A stretch of DNA of 64,000 bases from positions 1 to 64,000 of the forward strand of contig NZ_MLAQ01000004.1 in the NCBI RefSeq assembly GCF_002272895.1, read 5' to 3'. Source of the DNA: Helicobacter sp. 12S02232-10 (GTDB lineage Bacteria > Campylobacterota > Campylobacteria > Campylobacterales > Helicobacteraceae). The translations under genes and the position numbers were made by a program. Positions 33,846 through 43,306 of this stretch are shown in pieces. Each line of letters opens with the position of its first letter. Position 1 is the first letter of the stretch. Below the pieces are notes generated by a model. That model searched no databases. It was given only the letters and a program-made list of their open reading frames with translations, and had not been told where the DNA came from.

Positions 33846-36166
33846 AGGATAAATACCTGCCGATTGAGAGAATCAATACGCAGTTTTGTTGCTTTTTTAT
33901 ATTGAGAGAATTTTTCTTCACCTACCCCAATAACGGCGGGCAATGAAATTTCTGAACATCTAATAGCCATATGGGAATTTGCACCACCATAACAAGTGAT
34001 GAGGCCAGCGATATTTTTTGCAAACAAAAAGTCATATCCCGGATCGGCGGAATGGATAAGTACGATTTTGTTTTCTAAATCTTTGTCATTTTCGCTAGCA
34101 GTGGGTGCAACAATAGTTTTAGTGGTAATATAATTGGGTTCTGTTTTTGTATTTTCAAAGTAAAATACGTCTTGGGCATTTAAGATAATAGAGGGGAGTT
34201 TTAGCGCAGCTGTAGTCTCATATTCTTTTTTATTTCTTTTGATATCGTTTAAAAAATATTCTTCAATATCGGTTTTATAAAGGCTTGATTGAAGCGAAAG
34301 AATAGAACGAATATCTAGATGGGCTAAATCTTGTTTGGAAATACTTGTTTCTTTTGCAAGATCGCTTATTAAATCTAAGATAATTGAAAGAGTTTTTGTA
34401 AATTTGAATTTTACTGATTCTCTGCCTTCAATCACTGTTTTTAAGAAGATAAAAAGTTCCTCTGCATTCAGATAAAGCCCATTTTGCTTGAGTAAAATAT
34501 CTAATTCTTTGGATTTTTTGAAGTTTAACTTGAAATTTGTCTTTTGGGCGGGTTTGGGCAGTAAAGAATTATGTGAAAAATACTCCTCAAATGCATCTTT
34601 ATATGACGGAGAAAGAATATTGTAAGTTCCAGCCCTTAAATGTCCGTATTTTTCTATAAATTTTTCTTTTGCTATTTGTTTTTGAGAGAGTTTATAAACA
34701 TCAAAAGCGAGTTCTTTGCTAACTGTATTTAAGGAAAGTAAGAAATCATCTTTTTCTTGAGTAGTGAAAAAACCTGTTTCAACCAATGAATTTAAAATTT
34801 GCATTGCTATAAATGCAGCTCTTGCAACCCCTGCAAAAGGCAATGTTCCAAAACGCTTACAATCTTCAATTAGCCAATAAATTTTATCAATCGTGCATAA
34901 GGAAGATTGCATAACGGCTTGAGTGCGCTCCTCTAAGCGATTTACCCGATTAAGATCCTTGAGATAAAGACCGGTTCTGCTATCAAGAATATTGTTTGTG
35001 AGTTCTAAAAGAGAAAATTCTATTCTTTTGAGTTCATTTTGATTGAAATCATATTTTTTAAGTTTGAGTAGCTTTTTGGGTAGATTTAAATCATAACAGG
35101 ATAAAACAATTTCAAATTCAATTTTGTCGTGCAAATGTGGTTTTTTTGATAATGAATCAAGATAGTAATTTACAAGCTTATCAGCAATGGCATCATCTAA
35201 GCTTTTAGGAATAAATGAATTAAAAGAAAGTCGTACATCAATATAAGGAATGCCTAAAAAAGAATACATTAATGGGTGAGAGCGAAGATTTCTATATCCG
35301 TAGTTATCTCTTTGGTAAGCCCAAATATTGTCTGTAACCAGTTCTTTATAGAGAGAAATAGCAAGTCTTTTGGGCTTTAGTCCGATGATTTCAGCTGGAT
35401 TCCAGTCTGGCATAATGCCAAAGATTGTTTTATTTCCTAGAATATGAGGATGTTTTTGTTTGAGAGAATTGATCTTTATAGAAAGTTTTTGTAAGGCTTT
35501 ATCAGTAATAGAGTTAAAAAAGATATCTTTGTTTTTCATTATTAATGGTCTGACTTGTAAAATGTAGATATCTTCTGAAACAATGGCAAATTCTACATCC
35601 AAATAATTATTATCAAAAATTTCTTCCAATTCTAAGATGGCTTCTTTAAGTTTGGCAATCAGATGATTTTTGGGTTTATGGCTTCGATGTGAGACAATAT
35701 GGATTAGATCTGATTTTATGCCTGCAGTCACACTATTTGTATTGCCACTAGGATCATAATCTATACAAAAATATGGTGCTCCATTGTCTTTATCTGCACT
35801 AAAAGCAACCCCGCACATTTGAGGATTTTTGAGCATAGGCTGGATCAAAATAAGATTTTTGCCCTCTCCCATTGAGTCTTTTACTGCTTTTAAAGCCTGT
35901 AGGACACTTTTTTTATCGGAAGTAGGAATATTTCCAATGCTTAAAAATGCTCCTGCTTGAGAGGATTCTAAAGTATCTTCATTTGAAGCTGAGCTTCTTA
36001 TGATGATAGTTTCTCCAAGTTTGGAGATATCAGTCATAATAGCTTCAATATTGTCATCGAGTGTTTCTGTTTGGATTAAGCACAAAGGTAGAATTTTTGC
36101 TTTTTTAATGATGGGTGATAGGGCAGCTAGATTTTCTCCTTTGGTTTTAAAGCTTAATTTTTTCAA
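33842..36166 (-). CDS. L-glutamine kinase-like PEP-synthase-type protein, Cj1418-like
   Basis: A 774-residue protein with an ATP-grasp domain like that of PEP synthase (IIIRSSASNEDTLESSQAGA near residue 55, VEFAIVSEDIYILQVRPLI near 200) and a C-terminal swivelling phosphohistidine domain (CYGGANSHMAIRCSEISLPA near 730, with the active histidine). The C. jejuni enzyme Cj1418 uses ATP to phosphorylate the amide of L-glutamine, forming the P-N bond of MeOPN. Length and domain order agree. The gene starts 10 bases after the methyltransferase gene and ends overlapping the next start. Confidence 0.87.
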   Translation of the reverse strand: MKKLSFKTKGENLAALSPIIKKAKILPLCLIQTETLDDNIEAIMTDISKLGETIIIRSSASNEDTLESSQAGAFLSIGNIPTSDKKSVLQALKAVKDSMGEGKNLILIQPMLKNPQMCGVAFSADKDNGAPYFCIDYDPSGNTNSVTAGIKSDLIHIVSHRSHKPKNHLIAKLKEAILELEEIFDNNYLDVEFAIVSEDIYILQVRPLIMKNKDIFFNSITDKALQKLSIKINSLKQKHPHILGNKTIFGIMPDWNPAEIIGLKPKRLAISLYKELVTDNIWAYQRDNYGYRNLRSHPLMYSFLGIPYIDVRLSFNSFIPKSLDDAIADKLVNYYLDSLSKKPHLHDKIEFEIVLSCYDLNLPKKLLKLKKYDFNQNELKRIEFSLLELTNNILDSRTGLYLKDLNRVNRLEERTQAVMQSSLCTIDKIYWLIEDCKRFGTLPFAGVARAAFIAMQILNSLVETGFFTTQEKDDFLLSLNTVSKELAFDVYKLSQKQIAKEKFIEKYGHLRAGTYNILSPSYKDAFEEYFSHNSLLPKPAQKTNFKLNFKKSKELDILLKQNGLYLNAEELFIFLKTVIEGRESVKFKFTKTLSIILDLISDLAKETSISKQDLAHLDIRSILSLQSSLYKTDIEEYFLNDIKRNKKEYETTAALKLPSIILNAQDVFYFENTKTEPNYITTKTIVAPTASENDKDLENKIVLIHSADPGYDFLFAKNIAGLITCYGGANSHMAIRCSEISLPAVIGVGEEKFSQYKKATKLRIDSLNRQVFIL

Positions 36167-36176
36167 ATAGATTCCT

Positions 36177-36959
36177 TCAATTTACTTTTTTAGCACTCCA
36201 ACATCGGGTGGTATATTTGATGTCGAACTCAGTGGGTAGTTGGTGTTTCATCTGATAGGATATTTTTTCGAATAATTCGGCACCTTCAGGAGTATCCAAG
36301 TCCCAATAGGGATTTTTTACACTTTTCCAAGCAAGGATATAGTTCTCAATATCTTGATGAAAATAAAAATCTTGCTCCAAATAAATGATATTATCAAAAA
36401 GATGTTTATGTTGCTCAATAATTGGTCTTTGATCTTCGCGCCTTGTGCCAGTTTGATAATTGGGAATTAAAGAAAGAATAATATTTTGAGCAATTTCCTG
36501 GATAGGATCATTCAAATCTCGATGATTCCACATACAAGAAAAATATCCCTGTTTCCTTAGGACTCGATATGCCTCTTTAAGTGCAAGAGACCGATCCATT
36601 ACATTGAAACTGCTACCAAAAGTTACCCAATCAAAATTTTCTGAGTCCAAAGTGCTGTCAATACCTATGGCGCGAACCCAAGTAATATTTTGATTTTTTG
36701 TTCTTTCCATTCCAATTTCTCTCATAGCATCGTTAGGCTCTACAGCTGTCACTTCACATTCTCTTTCTGATAACATAATGCTTAAGTTACCTGTACCTGC
36801 GCCTATATCTGCGACACGGATTACTTTGCCCCCCCCCCCCTTGTTTTTTGCGATAAGATTGATTAACATATCAATGCTTTCTGGTGCATAATTTGGGCGG
36901 TAACTATAGTATTTTGCGTGCTTAGTGTAATCCCAATTTTGTTCGACAATTTTTTTCAT
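36177..36959 (-). CDS. SAM-dependent methyltransferase, phase variable, Cj1419/1420-like
   Basis: A 260-residue class I methyltransferase: VIRVADIGAGTGNLSIMLSE (motif I near residue 46), VTAVEPNDAMREIGMER, and FDWVTFGSSFNVMD. A C12 tract just before motif I codes for GGGG; the present length is in frame and any change of one or two bases removes the whole catalytic domain. Two such methyltransferases accompany the MeOPN genes in C. jejuni and are thought to supply the O-methyl group. It is clearly related to the gene just upstream. Confidence 0.87.
   Translation of the reverse strand: MKKIVEQNWDYTKHAKYYSYRPNYAPESIDMLINLIAKNKGGGGKVIRVADIGAGTGNLSIMLSERECEVTAVEPNDAMREIGMERTKNQNITWVRAIGIDSTLDSENFDWVTFGSSFNVMDRSLALKEAYRVLRKQGYFSCMWNHRDLNDPIQEIAQNIILSLIPNYQTGTRREDQRPIIEQHKHLFDNIIYLEQDFYFHQDIENYILAWKSVKNPYWDLDTPEGAELFEKISYQMKHQLPTEFDIKYTTRCWSAKKVN
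36829..36840. repeat. Poly-C tract (C12), methyltransferase on/off switch
   Basis: Twelve C within codons 36-40 of the methyltransferase, before the SAM-binding motif. In frame as it stands, so the gene is on. Confidence 0.92.
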
Positions 36960-36975
36960 TTTTTATCCTTTTGTA

Positions 36976-37746
36976 TTAATTTGATTTTTGTGCTGTCCAT
37001 GCACGGATTTTATATGGAATTTCAATGATATTCAAATGAGAAATTTTAGATTCTATCATTGCAAGTATTTCTTTCCATCTCTTTTCTCCTGCTTGAGCCT
37101 GAATATCATTGACAGATTTCCAAGCACCCATATAACGTTCTTTACTCATCATTTCTAGATAGTCGCATTCCATAAAGAAGCAATCTTGAAAATCTCCTGT
37201 AGAGACAAGTATTTCTTCCCATTTTTTTGCATTTTGTTTTCCTGAACTTACTCTTTTGAGTTCGGGAACTATTTTTTTTATTTCCTCTTCAATTTTATAA
37301 AAAATTGAATCTTCCAAAATATTGCGAGGATTCCAAATCGCACTAAAATAACCATTATTTTTCAGAATACGGGCAAATTCAGGGAGAGATTTTTCAGGAT
37401 CAGTCCAATGAAATGAACTCGCCATAATTACCCAGTTTGCAGATTTATCAGGCATAAGAGTGTTTTCGCCATCACCTTTTTTCCAGATGACTGAAGTATT
37501 TTTTGTATATTTTTCTCCTTCAGACCTCATTGCGTCGTTTGGCTCTATGGCTGTAACTTTAAGATTGAAGTTTGCCAACATTTTTGTAAGTTTGCCTGTG
37601 CCTGCTCCGACTTCTGTCACTTCAAATTCCTTTCTTTCGATCTGTTTGGGATTGACACATAAAAGAAGTTTTTCCAAAAGCATTGAGCTGTAGGCAGGTC
37701 TGTTGTGGTAATGTTTGGCTACCTCAGTAAAATCACCTTGATTCAT
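36976..37746 (-). CDS. SAM-dependent methyltransferase, Cj1419/1420-like
   Basis: About 256 residues: FEVTEVGAGTGKLTKMLANF is motif I, then VTAIEPNDAMRSEGEKY and WVIMASSFHWTDPEKSLPEF. The sequence follows the neighbouring methyltransferase at most motifs but lacks a poly-G tract, so one member of the pair is always on. The ATG at 37746 follows AAAGGATAATA; an upstream frame opening at 37782 overlaps the preceding gene and adds no conserved residues. Probable role: methylation within MeOPN synthesis. Confidence 0.87.
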   Translation of the reverse strand: MNQGDFTEVAKHYHNRPAYSSMLLEKLLLCVNPKQIERKEFEVTEVGAGTGKLTKMLANFNLKVTAIEPNDAMRSEGEKYTKNTSVIWKKGDGENTLMPDKSANWVIMASSFHWTDPEKSLPEFARILKNNGYFSAIWNPRNILEDSIFYKIEEEIKKIVPELKRVSSGKQNAKKWEEILVSTGDFQDCFFMECDYLEMMSKERYMGAWKSVNDIQAQAGEKRWKEILAMIESKISHLNIIEIPYKIRAWTAQKSN

Positions 37747-38938
37747 TATTATCCTTTGTAGTTGAATTTGAAAATATATCAATATTATATTGTTGTAAAA
37801 ATTTTTGCGTATAGATAAACTCTGCTAGAAATTCAGGCTTTTCTCTTCTGATAAAGGAAAGTTCGTCATAGATTTTATACGCCAATTTTAGGGAAAAATC
37901 TCGATTGGAACTAAGAGAATCAATGATTTTGCTTTCAGTAAATATAAATGTTTGATGTTTGGCAATTTGTTTTAAGGCATAATCAATATATTGTTTGATG
38001 CAATCATCGGTTTTTTTGATTGAATTTTCAGGGGGAACTTTGGAACTTGACGCGATAAGAACCAATGGGTATTGAGGAAAATCTTTCACAATAATATTAT
38101 TTTTGATAATCGTATATGATTTTGGAATTTTTTGATATTCGCTTAAATTTGTGTCTGTGTCCATTTCTTTTCTACTATTGGTTTGAAGTCTTGAGTGAGT
38201 GCAGAGGATAAAATCATAACCATCGATATTAAAAACGTGAGGAAAACAACGCGGGAATAAAGAGCCTTTAACAACGCTCTCATTGTCTGCACCCCCCCCC
38301 CCATTGGTCTTATAGTTAAATCGATTGGCAATATTTTTTAGAGTAACAGGCATATTTTTATCATCAATATCACACATTCTGATGTAAGAAACATCTGTGA
38401 TGATATGATCAATAAGCTTTCTTGTGGAAGCAAAATAAAACATTATATGAGGGTTGTTATTAATCACTTGAAATAATTTATTTGTCGCATCTTCTTGAGA
38501 ATTGATTTGTGAAATACATTGAAACATTGTCACATTTACATTGCTTTTGATAACAGAGATCGGATCGCGGATGATTTGATACAGAGGAACTTTTTTTCGG
38601 AGAGTTCCTAAGATGTTTTTTGCATTTTTATTTAGGGGAGTTTTATCCAATACCAAGCCATCAAAATTGCGATAAAATATAAATGGTCTAATGACTTCGT
38701 GAGACCATATTTCCATAGGTTTGGCTCCAATTTTCTCAAGATAATATATCAATGCAGTCATTCCTAAGCCGTGACCGCCAATGAGGATATAGCGATAATT
38801 TTGAGGATGAGGAAAAAAATTGGTAAGGCTTAAAGATTTTTTCAAAAATGGTATTTTTGTCCATAAAAAACCCCATTTTCTGCCTTTGATGATTCTCAAG
38901 AAAGAGTTTGCTTTTCTGCAAATAGTATTCATAAACAT
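37733..38938 (-). CDS. Putative MeOPN transferase 1, phase variable
   Basis: A 401-residue member of a three-gene family found only inside the MeOPN group. YRYILIGGHGLGMTALIYYL near residue 48 resembles the 5'-phosphosulfate-binding loop of sulfotransferases, and YQIIRDPISVIKSNVNVTMF near 138 resembles their 3'-phosphate-binding motif. A sulfotransferase-like fold fits a donor carrying a 3'-phosphate, as the CysC-like kinase product should. In C. jejuni MeOPN transferases (Cj1421, Cj1422) lie at this position and are also poly-G switched. A C11 tract at 38292 lies in mid-gene and is in frame. ATG at 38932 is an alternative start. Confidence 0.7.
   Translation of the reverse strand: MFMNTICRKANSFLRIIKGRKWGFLWTKIPFLKKSLSLTNFFPHPQNYRYILIGGHGLGMTALIYYLEKIGAKPMEIWSHEVIRPFIFYRNFDGLVLDKTPLNKNAKNILGTLRKKVPLYQIIRDPISVIKSNVNVTMFQCISQINSQEDATNKLFQVINNNPHIMFYFASTRKLIDHIITDVSYIRMCDIDDKNMPVTLKNIANRFNYKTNGGGGADNESVVKGSLFPRCFPHVFNIDGYDFILCTHSRLQTNSRKEMDTDTNLSEYQKIPKSYTIIKNNIIVKDFPQYPLVLIASSSKVPPENSIKKTDDCIKQYIDYALKQIAKHQTFIFTESKIIDSLSSNRDFSLKLAYKIYDELSFIRREKPEFLAEFIYTQKFLQQYNIDIFSNSTTKDNNESR
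38292..38302. repeat. Poly-C tract (C11), transferase 1 on/off switch
   Basis: Eleven C coding GGGG (NYKTNGGGGADNES) near residue 215. The present length keeps the 401-residue frame open. Confidence 0.92.
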
Positions 38939-38975
38939 TAATTATATCTTTGAGATTGATATTATGAGCTGTTTT

Positions 38976-40211
38976 TTACGGAGCGTCATTTTGACATTGA
39001 CCCCTCTCAGGTATTTTTATACTTAAAAATTTATTGTAGTATACCCAATTTTCAGGAATTTGCGGTGTATTTTTTCTGATGCCTGAAACTTCATATTCTA
39101 ATAATTGATTAAATTTATCATATAAGACTGGGTCATTTTCAAAATATTTTAAAACATCATTTTCGTTTATTTTTAATTCTTCATATCTTGCAAATTTTTC
39201 TTTGATTTGTATTGCGTAATCGTTGATTTTTTCTAGAATAAAATCAAGAGCATTTTTATTTTTAAGTATTTTTTTTCGAATATCTCGCTTATTTTTTCCG
39301 ATTAAACAAATAGAGATCATTTGTTCTTGAAGGTGTGGGCTAGAAAATTTTTCTACTAAAAAAATAAATTTTTTATGCAATGTATTTTCATAAGGAAGAA
39401 TTTTAAGATATACATCACAAGGCATAATTTTATTCTTTGAAAAAAAGAAATCTTTTTCAATATTCAATGCTAGGGAATCTGCAATTTTTTTGGAAAAAAT
39501 TTCGTTGGAATCTGGAGCGGGGAGTCCTATTTTTTGACATACTTTTTTCATTGTATCAAAAGCTTTTTGAGCAGAAAGTTCTTTCATATCAATATAAATA
39601 AGCTCTTGAGTGAGGGATGAGAATTGTTTAGGGGAGGTTGTAAATATAAAATGATGAGGCATTTGTGCATATGACTCTAAATAAGATTTTAGGACTTCTT
39701 GGATAGAAACATTATCCCCCCCCCCCATCAGGTTAGAAGCTAGTGTCATATTGACACCACTGCGAATAATTGAAATAGGGTCTCTTACTAAGCAAAATAC
39801 TGGGACTTTATGGTCAAGTTTTGTGATAAATTTTAAGGTTGAGGGCAAATGAGAAATATCTCTATCTGAAACAATGCCATATATTTTTCTCCAACTAAAA
39901 AAAGCTGTTTTATCCATACAGCCTATATCAAATTTTCTCATAGGATATGCATTACAGGCTTGCAAGAAGTGCCAAAAAGCATTTCTGCCTGTTCCGTGTG
40001 AAGCAAGCATTATATACCGATATCGATGAGGTTTGAGAGTGTTGGTCCAGAGTGATATCTTTTTGCCCAAAATAGCAGCAATGATTCTATCATATTCGCC
40101 AAATTCGATGCATTGTGCTAAAGATTGATATTTCTTTTTAAGTATTTGAATCAAATTGATGATTTCCTGTATTTTATTTAGAGTTTTAAAAAGTCTTGAT
40201 AGTATATCCAA
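38976..40211 (-). CDS. Putative MeOPN transferase 2, phase variable
   Basis: About 411 residues, related to the proteins on both sides: YRYIMLASHGTGRNAFWHFL near residue 67 and VFCLVRDPISIIRSGVNMTL near 138 are the two sulfotransferase-like motifs, and a final segment near VSGIRKNTPQIPENWVYYNK is shared with transferase 3. A C11 tract at 39716 follows the second motif and is in frame. The start is uncertain: the frame opens with TTG at 40211 inside the preceding gene and no ATG precedes the conserved part. Donor and acceptor are inferred from context. Confidence 0.68.
   Translation of the reverse strand: MDILSRLFKTLNKIQEIINLIQILKKKYQSLAQCIEFGEYDRIIAAILGKKISLWTNTLKPHRYRYIMLASHGTGRNAFWHFLQACNAYPMRKFDIGCMDKTAFFSWRKIYGIVSDRDISHLPSTLKFITKLDHKVPVFCLVRDPISIIRSGVNMTLASNLMGGGDNVSIQEVLKSYLESYAQMPHHFIFTTSPKQFSSLTQELIYIDMKELSAQKAFDTMKKVCQKIGLPAPDSNEIFSKKIADSLALNIEKDFFFSKNKIMPCDVYLKILPYENTLHKKFIFLVEKFSSPHLQEQMISICLIGKNKRDIRKKILKNKNALDFILEKINDYAIQIKEKFARYEELKINENDVLKYFENDPVLYDKFNQLLEYEVSGIRKNTPQIPENWVYYNKFLSIKIPERGQCQNDAP
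39716..39726. repeat. Poly-C tract (C11), transferase 2 on/off switch
   Basis: Eleven C coding GGG within SNLMGGGDNVS, just after the DPIS motif. In frame. Confidence 0.92.
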
Positions 40212-41359
40212 TTCTCAAAAATATGAGGGGCATTCTTTCTGATGATATCGGTTTGGTCTTTTAAAATTTTTTTGAGATGGGTTAAAGTTTTGGGATGGGA
40301 TTTTAAATATTCAAATACATTATTTTCGGTAAGTTTGTATTGATTATAGTAATCTTGAATATTTTGGACTTTTTGTAAATATTTTTCTGTTTCCTTGTTT
40401 ATTTCATCAATTATTTCAGGGGTTTTTCGAATGGGTTTTTCAGTAGAAATATAGAGTCGTCTTTGTGGGAATTGTTTTGATATATAGGCTTTATTCAGAT
40501 AAAATCTAGTATCTTTTTTGTTGTAAATGACTTCTGGATCTTTGGGATCAAAAATTCCTTCAAAACTTGAAATCATTATTTTTTGGTTGGATACCTTGAA
40601 GCAGTAAGGAAAACACCTGCTGAAAGAGTCATTGACTTTAATCAAAAGTTTTTCTTGATCGGATGGGGGAACGATATCAAAGAATTTAGCAATTTTATGC
40701 ATAGTGTTTATCGTTGATTCTCCCATCAACTCTTTTGTATCTATATAGAGAACTTCAGACGTGGCGTCAGCCATTTGGGAGATATTTTTTTCAAAGCACA
40801 CTGTGCTGTTTAAAAAAGATTCATCATCAAGAAAGTTTTTTATGTAGTTTTTATGGACATCAAATTCATTATGAAACATATCCCTTAAGACACAATAATT
40901 AATATGGGATATCAATGCAGATATAGGATCTCTGACTAAACATACGGCAGGAACTTTTTTATTCAAATGTGTTTTTATGTAAGATGTTTTATTTGCACCA
41001 TAACCATCTTGCGTAAAACCCCATTTTCCATAGCCATTACCCTTGAAGAGATGCCAATAAACTTCAAAGGTAATCTGCTGGTTGCAATATTCAGGGTGTA
41101 AAAGATGCATTGGCATAGGAAGGACATTTTTAGGTTTATTGTCTGGGGGGGGGGGGACAGATTTACAGAGCGAAATAAAATATAGCAGTGAGTGCAAACC
41201 TACACCGTGTGTGCCTATGATTAAAAAAGAATATGTCTGGGGGAGAGGCAAACGTTGCTTTAAGGATGAAGGAATCCTATGTGCAATAGAACGTACAATC
41301 TTTTTAAATTCTCTATTTTTGATTTTATGAAAAAGACGTTGCAATTTTGTTATTATCAT
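40178..41359 (-). CDS. Putative MeOPN transferase 3, phase variable
   Basis: A 393-residue paralogue of the two downstream genes: YSFLIIGTHGVGLHSLLYFI near residue 44 and AVCLVRDPISALISHINYCV near 140 are the donor-site-like motifs, and IIRKNAPHIFENWIYYQDFL ends the protein. Twelve G on the plus strand (41145-41156) code for PPPP just after the first motif; the length is in frame. With three transferases under separate tracts, up to eight on/off combinations are possible. Role as MeOPN transferase is inference from position and motif type. Confidence 0.7.
   Translation of the reverse strand: MIITKLQRLFHKIKNREFKKIVRSIAHRIPSSLKQRLPLPQTYSFLIIGTHGVGLHSLLYFISLCKSVPPPPDNKPKNVLPMPMHLLHPEYCNQQITFEVYWHLFKGNGYGKWGFTQDGYGANKTSYIKTHLNKKVPAVCLVRDPISALISHINYCVLRDMFHNEFDVHKNYIKNFLDDESFLNSTVCFEKNISQMADATSEVLYIDTKELMGESTINTMHKIAKFFDIVPPSDQEKLLIKVNDSFSRCFPYCFKVSNQKIMISSFEGIFDPKDPEVIYNKKDTRFYLNKAYISKQFPQRRLYISTEKPIRKTPEIIDEINKETEKYLQKVQNIQDYYNQYKLTENNVFEYLKSHPKTLTHLKKILKDQTDIIRKNAPHIFENWIYYQDFLKL
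41145..41156. repeat. Poly-G tract (G12), transferase 3 on/off switch
   Basis: Twelve G on the plus strand, read as CCC codons for four prolines (SVPPPPDNKP). It is the only tract in the window with this strand polarity. In frame. Confidence 0.92.
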
Positions 41360-41374
41360 CTTTGAAGCCTTTTA

Positions 41375-41911
41375 TTATAAAAATTTTACAGGAAGAATTT
41401 GATGTTCTTTTATAAAATGAAGTATTTGATTTGTTTTTTCTTCAAGATTATCTAATCTGTTATTGTTGATAATCATATCTGGGGAAGGCGTATCATAAGG
41501 GATATCTATACCCACGACATTTTTGATTTGTTTTTGGATGGCTTGAGAATATAGGTTTTTTTGATCTCTTTTTATGAGCTCATCAAGATCACATTGTATA
41601 TAGATTTCAAGGTAGGAGTTAAATTTTTTGCGATTGTATTGATAAATTTCTTCAAAAAGAGATATGGTTGTTGCGATAACATTAATTCCTTGAGATGCTA
41701 AAAAATGGCAAAGATCTGCTCGTTTAAGCGCAACTTTTATTCGAGATTGTTTGTCGTGTTTGAAATGTCCAAAAAGTTCTCTGAATCCATCGCCATCTAG
41801 ATACACAAGGTTGGAAAAAGTTGGCTTCAATTTATCGTAGAGATTTTTTCCTATAGTGCTTTTGCCACTCCCGGCAAGACCGTTTATCCAAATAATAAGC
41901 CCGTGTTTCAT
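41375..41911 (-). CDS. CysC-like kinase, Cj1415-like (cytidine diphosphoramidate 3'-kinase)
   Basis: A 178-residue P-loop kinase of the adenylylsulfate kinase family: GLAGSGKSTIGKNLYDKL with Walker A near residues 11-18 and LDGDGFRELFGHF near 38. There is no sulfate-activation gene nearby; its C. jejuni counterpart Cj1415 phosphorylates the 3'-hydroxyl of cytidine diphosphoramidate. It is the first gene of the MeOPN group here. The start at 41911 fits the family N-terminus. Confidence 0.85.
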   Translation of the reverse strand: MKHGLIIWINGLAGSGKSTIGKNLYDKLKPTFSNLVYLDGDGFRELFGHFKHDKQSRIKVALKRADLCHFLASQGINVIATTISLFEEIYQYNRKKFNSYLEIYIQCDLDELIKRDQKNLYSQAIQKQIKNVVGIDIPYDTPSPDMIINNNRLDNLEEKTNQILHFIKEHQILPVKFL

Positions 41912-41962
41912 TTTTTGGTATTGTCCTTGTTTCAGTGATTAATTATTTTTTATTATAGCAAT

Positions 41963-43306
41963 TTATATTGCTTGTCCGGCTTTTTTTCCGCTAAGGAAGC
42001 TTTGATCGCTCCAAAAGTAATCCCATTCTCCAAACCTGCCACAAGAAAGTAATCCTATAGAGCTTAAATAATCTGCAATAATTTGACGTTTTTCTTCCAT
42101 TTGGTGGGTAAAAATAACATTGGCGTAAGGAAGAATTCTTACATCTTTGGCAATAATATCAGATTCTTTGCACAATCCCATTTTAATGAATTTTTCTATT
42201 GTATGTTCTAAAAAGAATTTTTTTATTTGTTCTTCGGATAGTTTTTTTAGCTTGCTATCCAATGCATTGATAGGCTTTAATGGAGAAAAATAAATTTCGG
42301 CTTGCAGACTGCTGCAGTTTTTTGGAGCATTTGCGGGACTTTTATTTGAGGGACTATATACTCTTGAGGGTAAAATATCTTCATCATAAATATAAAACCA
42401 TAAGTTTTTGACTGCAATTTTTTTATTGAATCCAAGCGAAACAATTGCTCCTGAAGTTGCAAACAAATCTTTTTTGGCTTCTTGAATATTCTTGGGGCAT
42501 TGAACAATTAAATTTGGCAAAGAGGGCAGAGGAAGAGTGGAGATAATTTTGTCAAAATGTTTTGAATCTCCTGTTTTGAAGGTTAATGTTTTTGATTCCA
42601 TATCAATACTGCTGACTTCATAGTTATAGAGAATATGGCACTGGTTTGCAAAGAGCTTAAAAAATGATCGATATTGTCCGCATTTGGGGTATCTTTGTTC
42701 TTTGGCATAATAAGTACAAGGTGTATTATTGCTCATTGCTCCATAAAGAATTTCTTCAATATTTGGGCGATAAAGGCGATCCCCAACCCAAGAAACGCTA
42801 AGATTTTTTGCTTCTGTCGTCCAATATTTTCGGGTATAAGCCATTGGAAAATGTTCTGCAAAATAATCACCATATTGGAACTTTAGCCATTGTTCAAAAT
42901 TTTTTGCTTCTCTTTTTTCTGTCGGGATTTCATAAACATTTTTAAGCATATCTTTGATGATTTTTACTTTTATTTCAGGATCAAGGGGATAGAGATTATT
43001 TTGAGCAGGATGCTTGATCTGAATATTTTTGTAATAGTTTATGGGATCAGGGGTGTGTAGGATCGGGGTTGCAGAACGATTAAAGTTGTCTTTTACATAA
43101 GGGTCGGAAGCAAATGAAAGATGTACAAAATGATCGAACCAAAATTTTCCCAATGTTGAATCAAGTTCAAATCCTCCACATAGCCCTCCCCAAAAAGATT
43201 CCTTTTCATAAATGACAACTTCATCATTAGGATATTTTTGTTGTGCGTGATATGCAGCAGAAATTCCAGCAATTCCAGCACCCAAGATAGCAATTTTTTG
43301 ACTCAT
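41963..43306 (-). CDS. FAD-dependent amine oxidase/UDP-galactopyranose mutase-like protein
   Basis: A 447-residue flavoprotein: IAILGAGIAGISAAYHAQQK at residues 5-24 is the dinucleotide-binding motif, followed by YEKESFWGGLCGGFELDS. Near residue 158 YTRKYWTTEAKNLSVSWVGD resembles the mutase/oxidase middle domain, and the C-terminus has GRFGEWDYFWSDQSFLSG. Such proteins in polysaccharide loci are nucleotide-sugar mutases or oxidases; true UDP-galactopyranose mutases are shorter (about 370 residues), so the exact reaction is open. The start overlaps the reductase gene stop by four bases. Confidence 0.75.
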   Translation of the reverse strand: MSQKIAILGAGIAGISAAYHAQQKYPNDEVVIYEKESFWGGLCGGFELDSTLGKFWFDHFVHLSFASDPYVKDNFNRSATPILHTPDPINYYKNIQIKHPAQNNLYPLDPEIKVKIIKDMLKNVYEIPTEKREAKNFEQWLKFQYGDYFAEHFPMAYTRKYWTTEAKNLSVSWVGDRLYRPNIEEILYGAMSNNTPCTYYAKEQRYPKCGQYRSFFKLFANQCHILYNYEVSSIDMESKTLTFKTGDSKHFDKIISTLPLPSLPNLIVQCPKNIQEAKKDLFATSGAIVSLGFNKKIAVKNLWFYIYDEDILPSRVYSPSNKSPANAPKNCSSLQAEIYFSPLKPINALDSKLKKLSEEQIKKFFLEHTIEKFIKMGLCKESDIIAKDVRILPYANVIFTHQMEEKRQIIADYLSSIGLLSCGRFGEWDYFWSDQSFLSGKKAGQAI

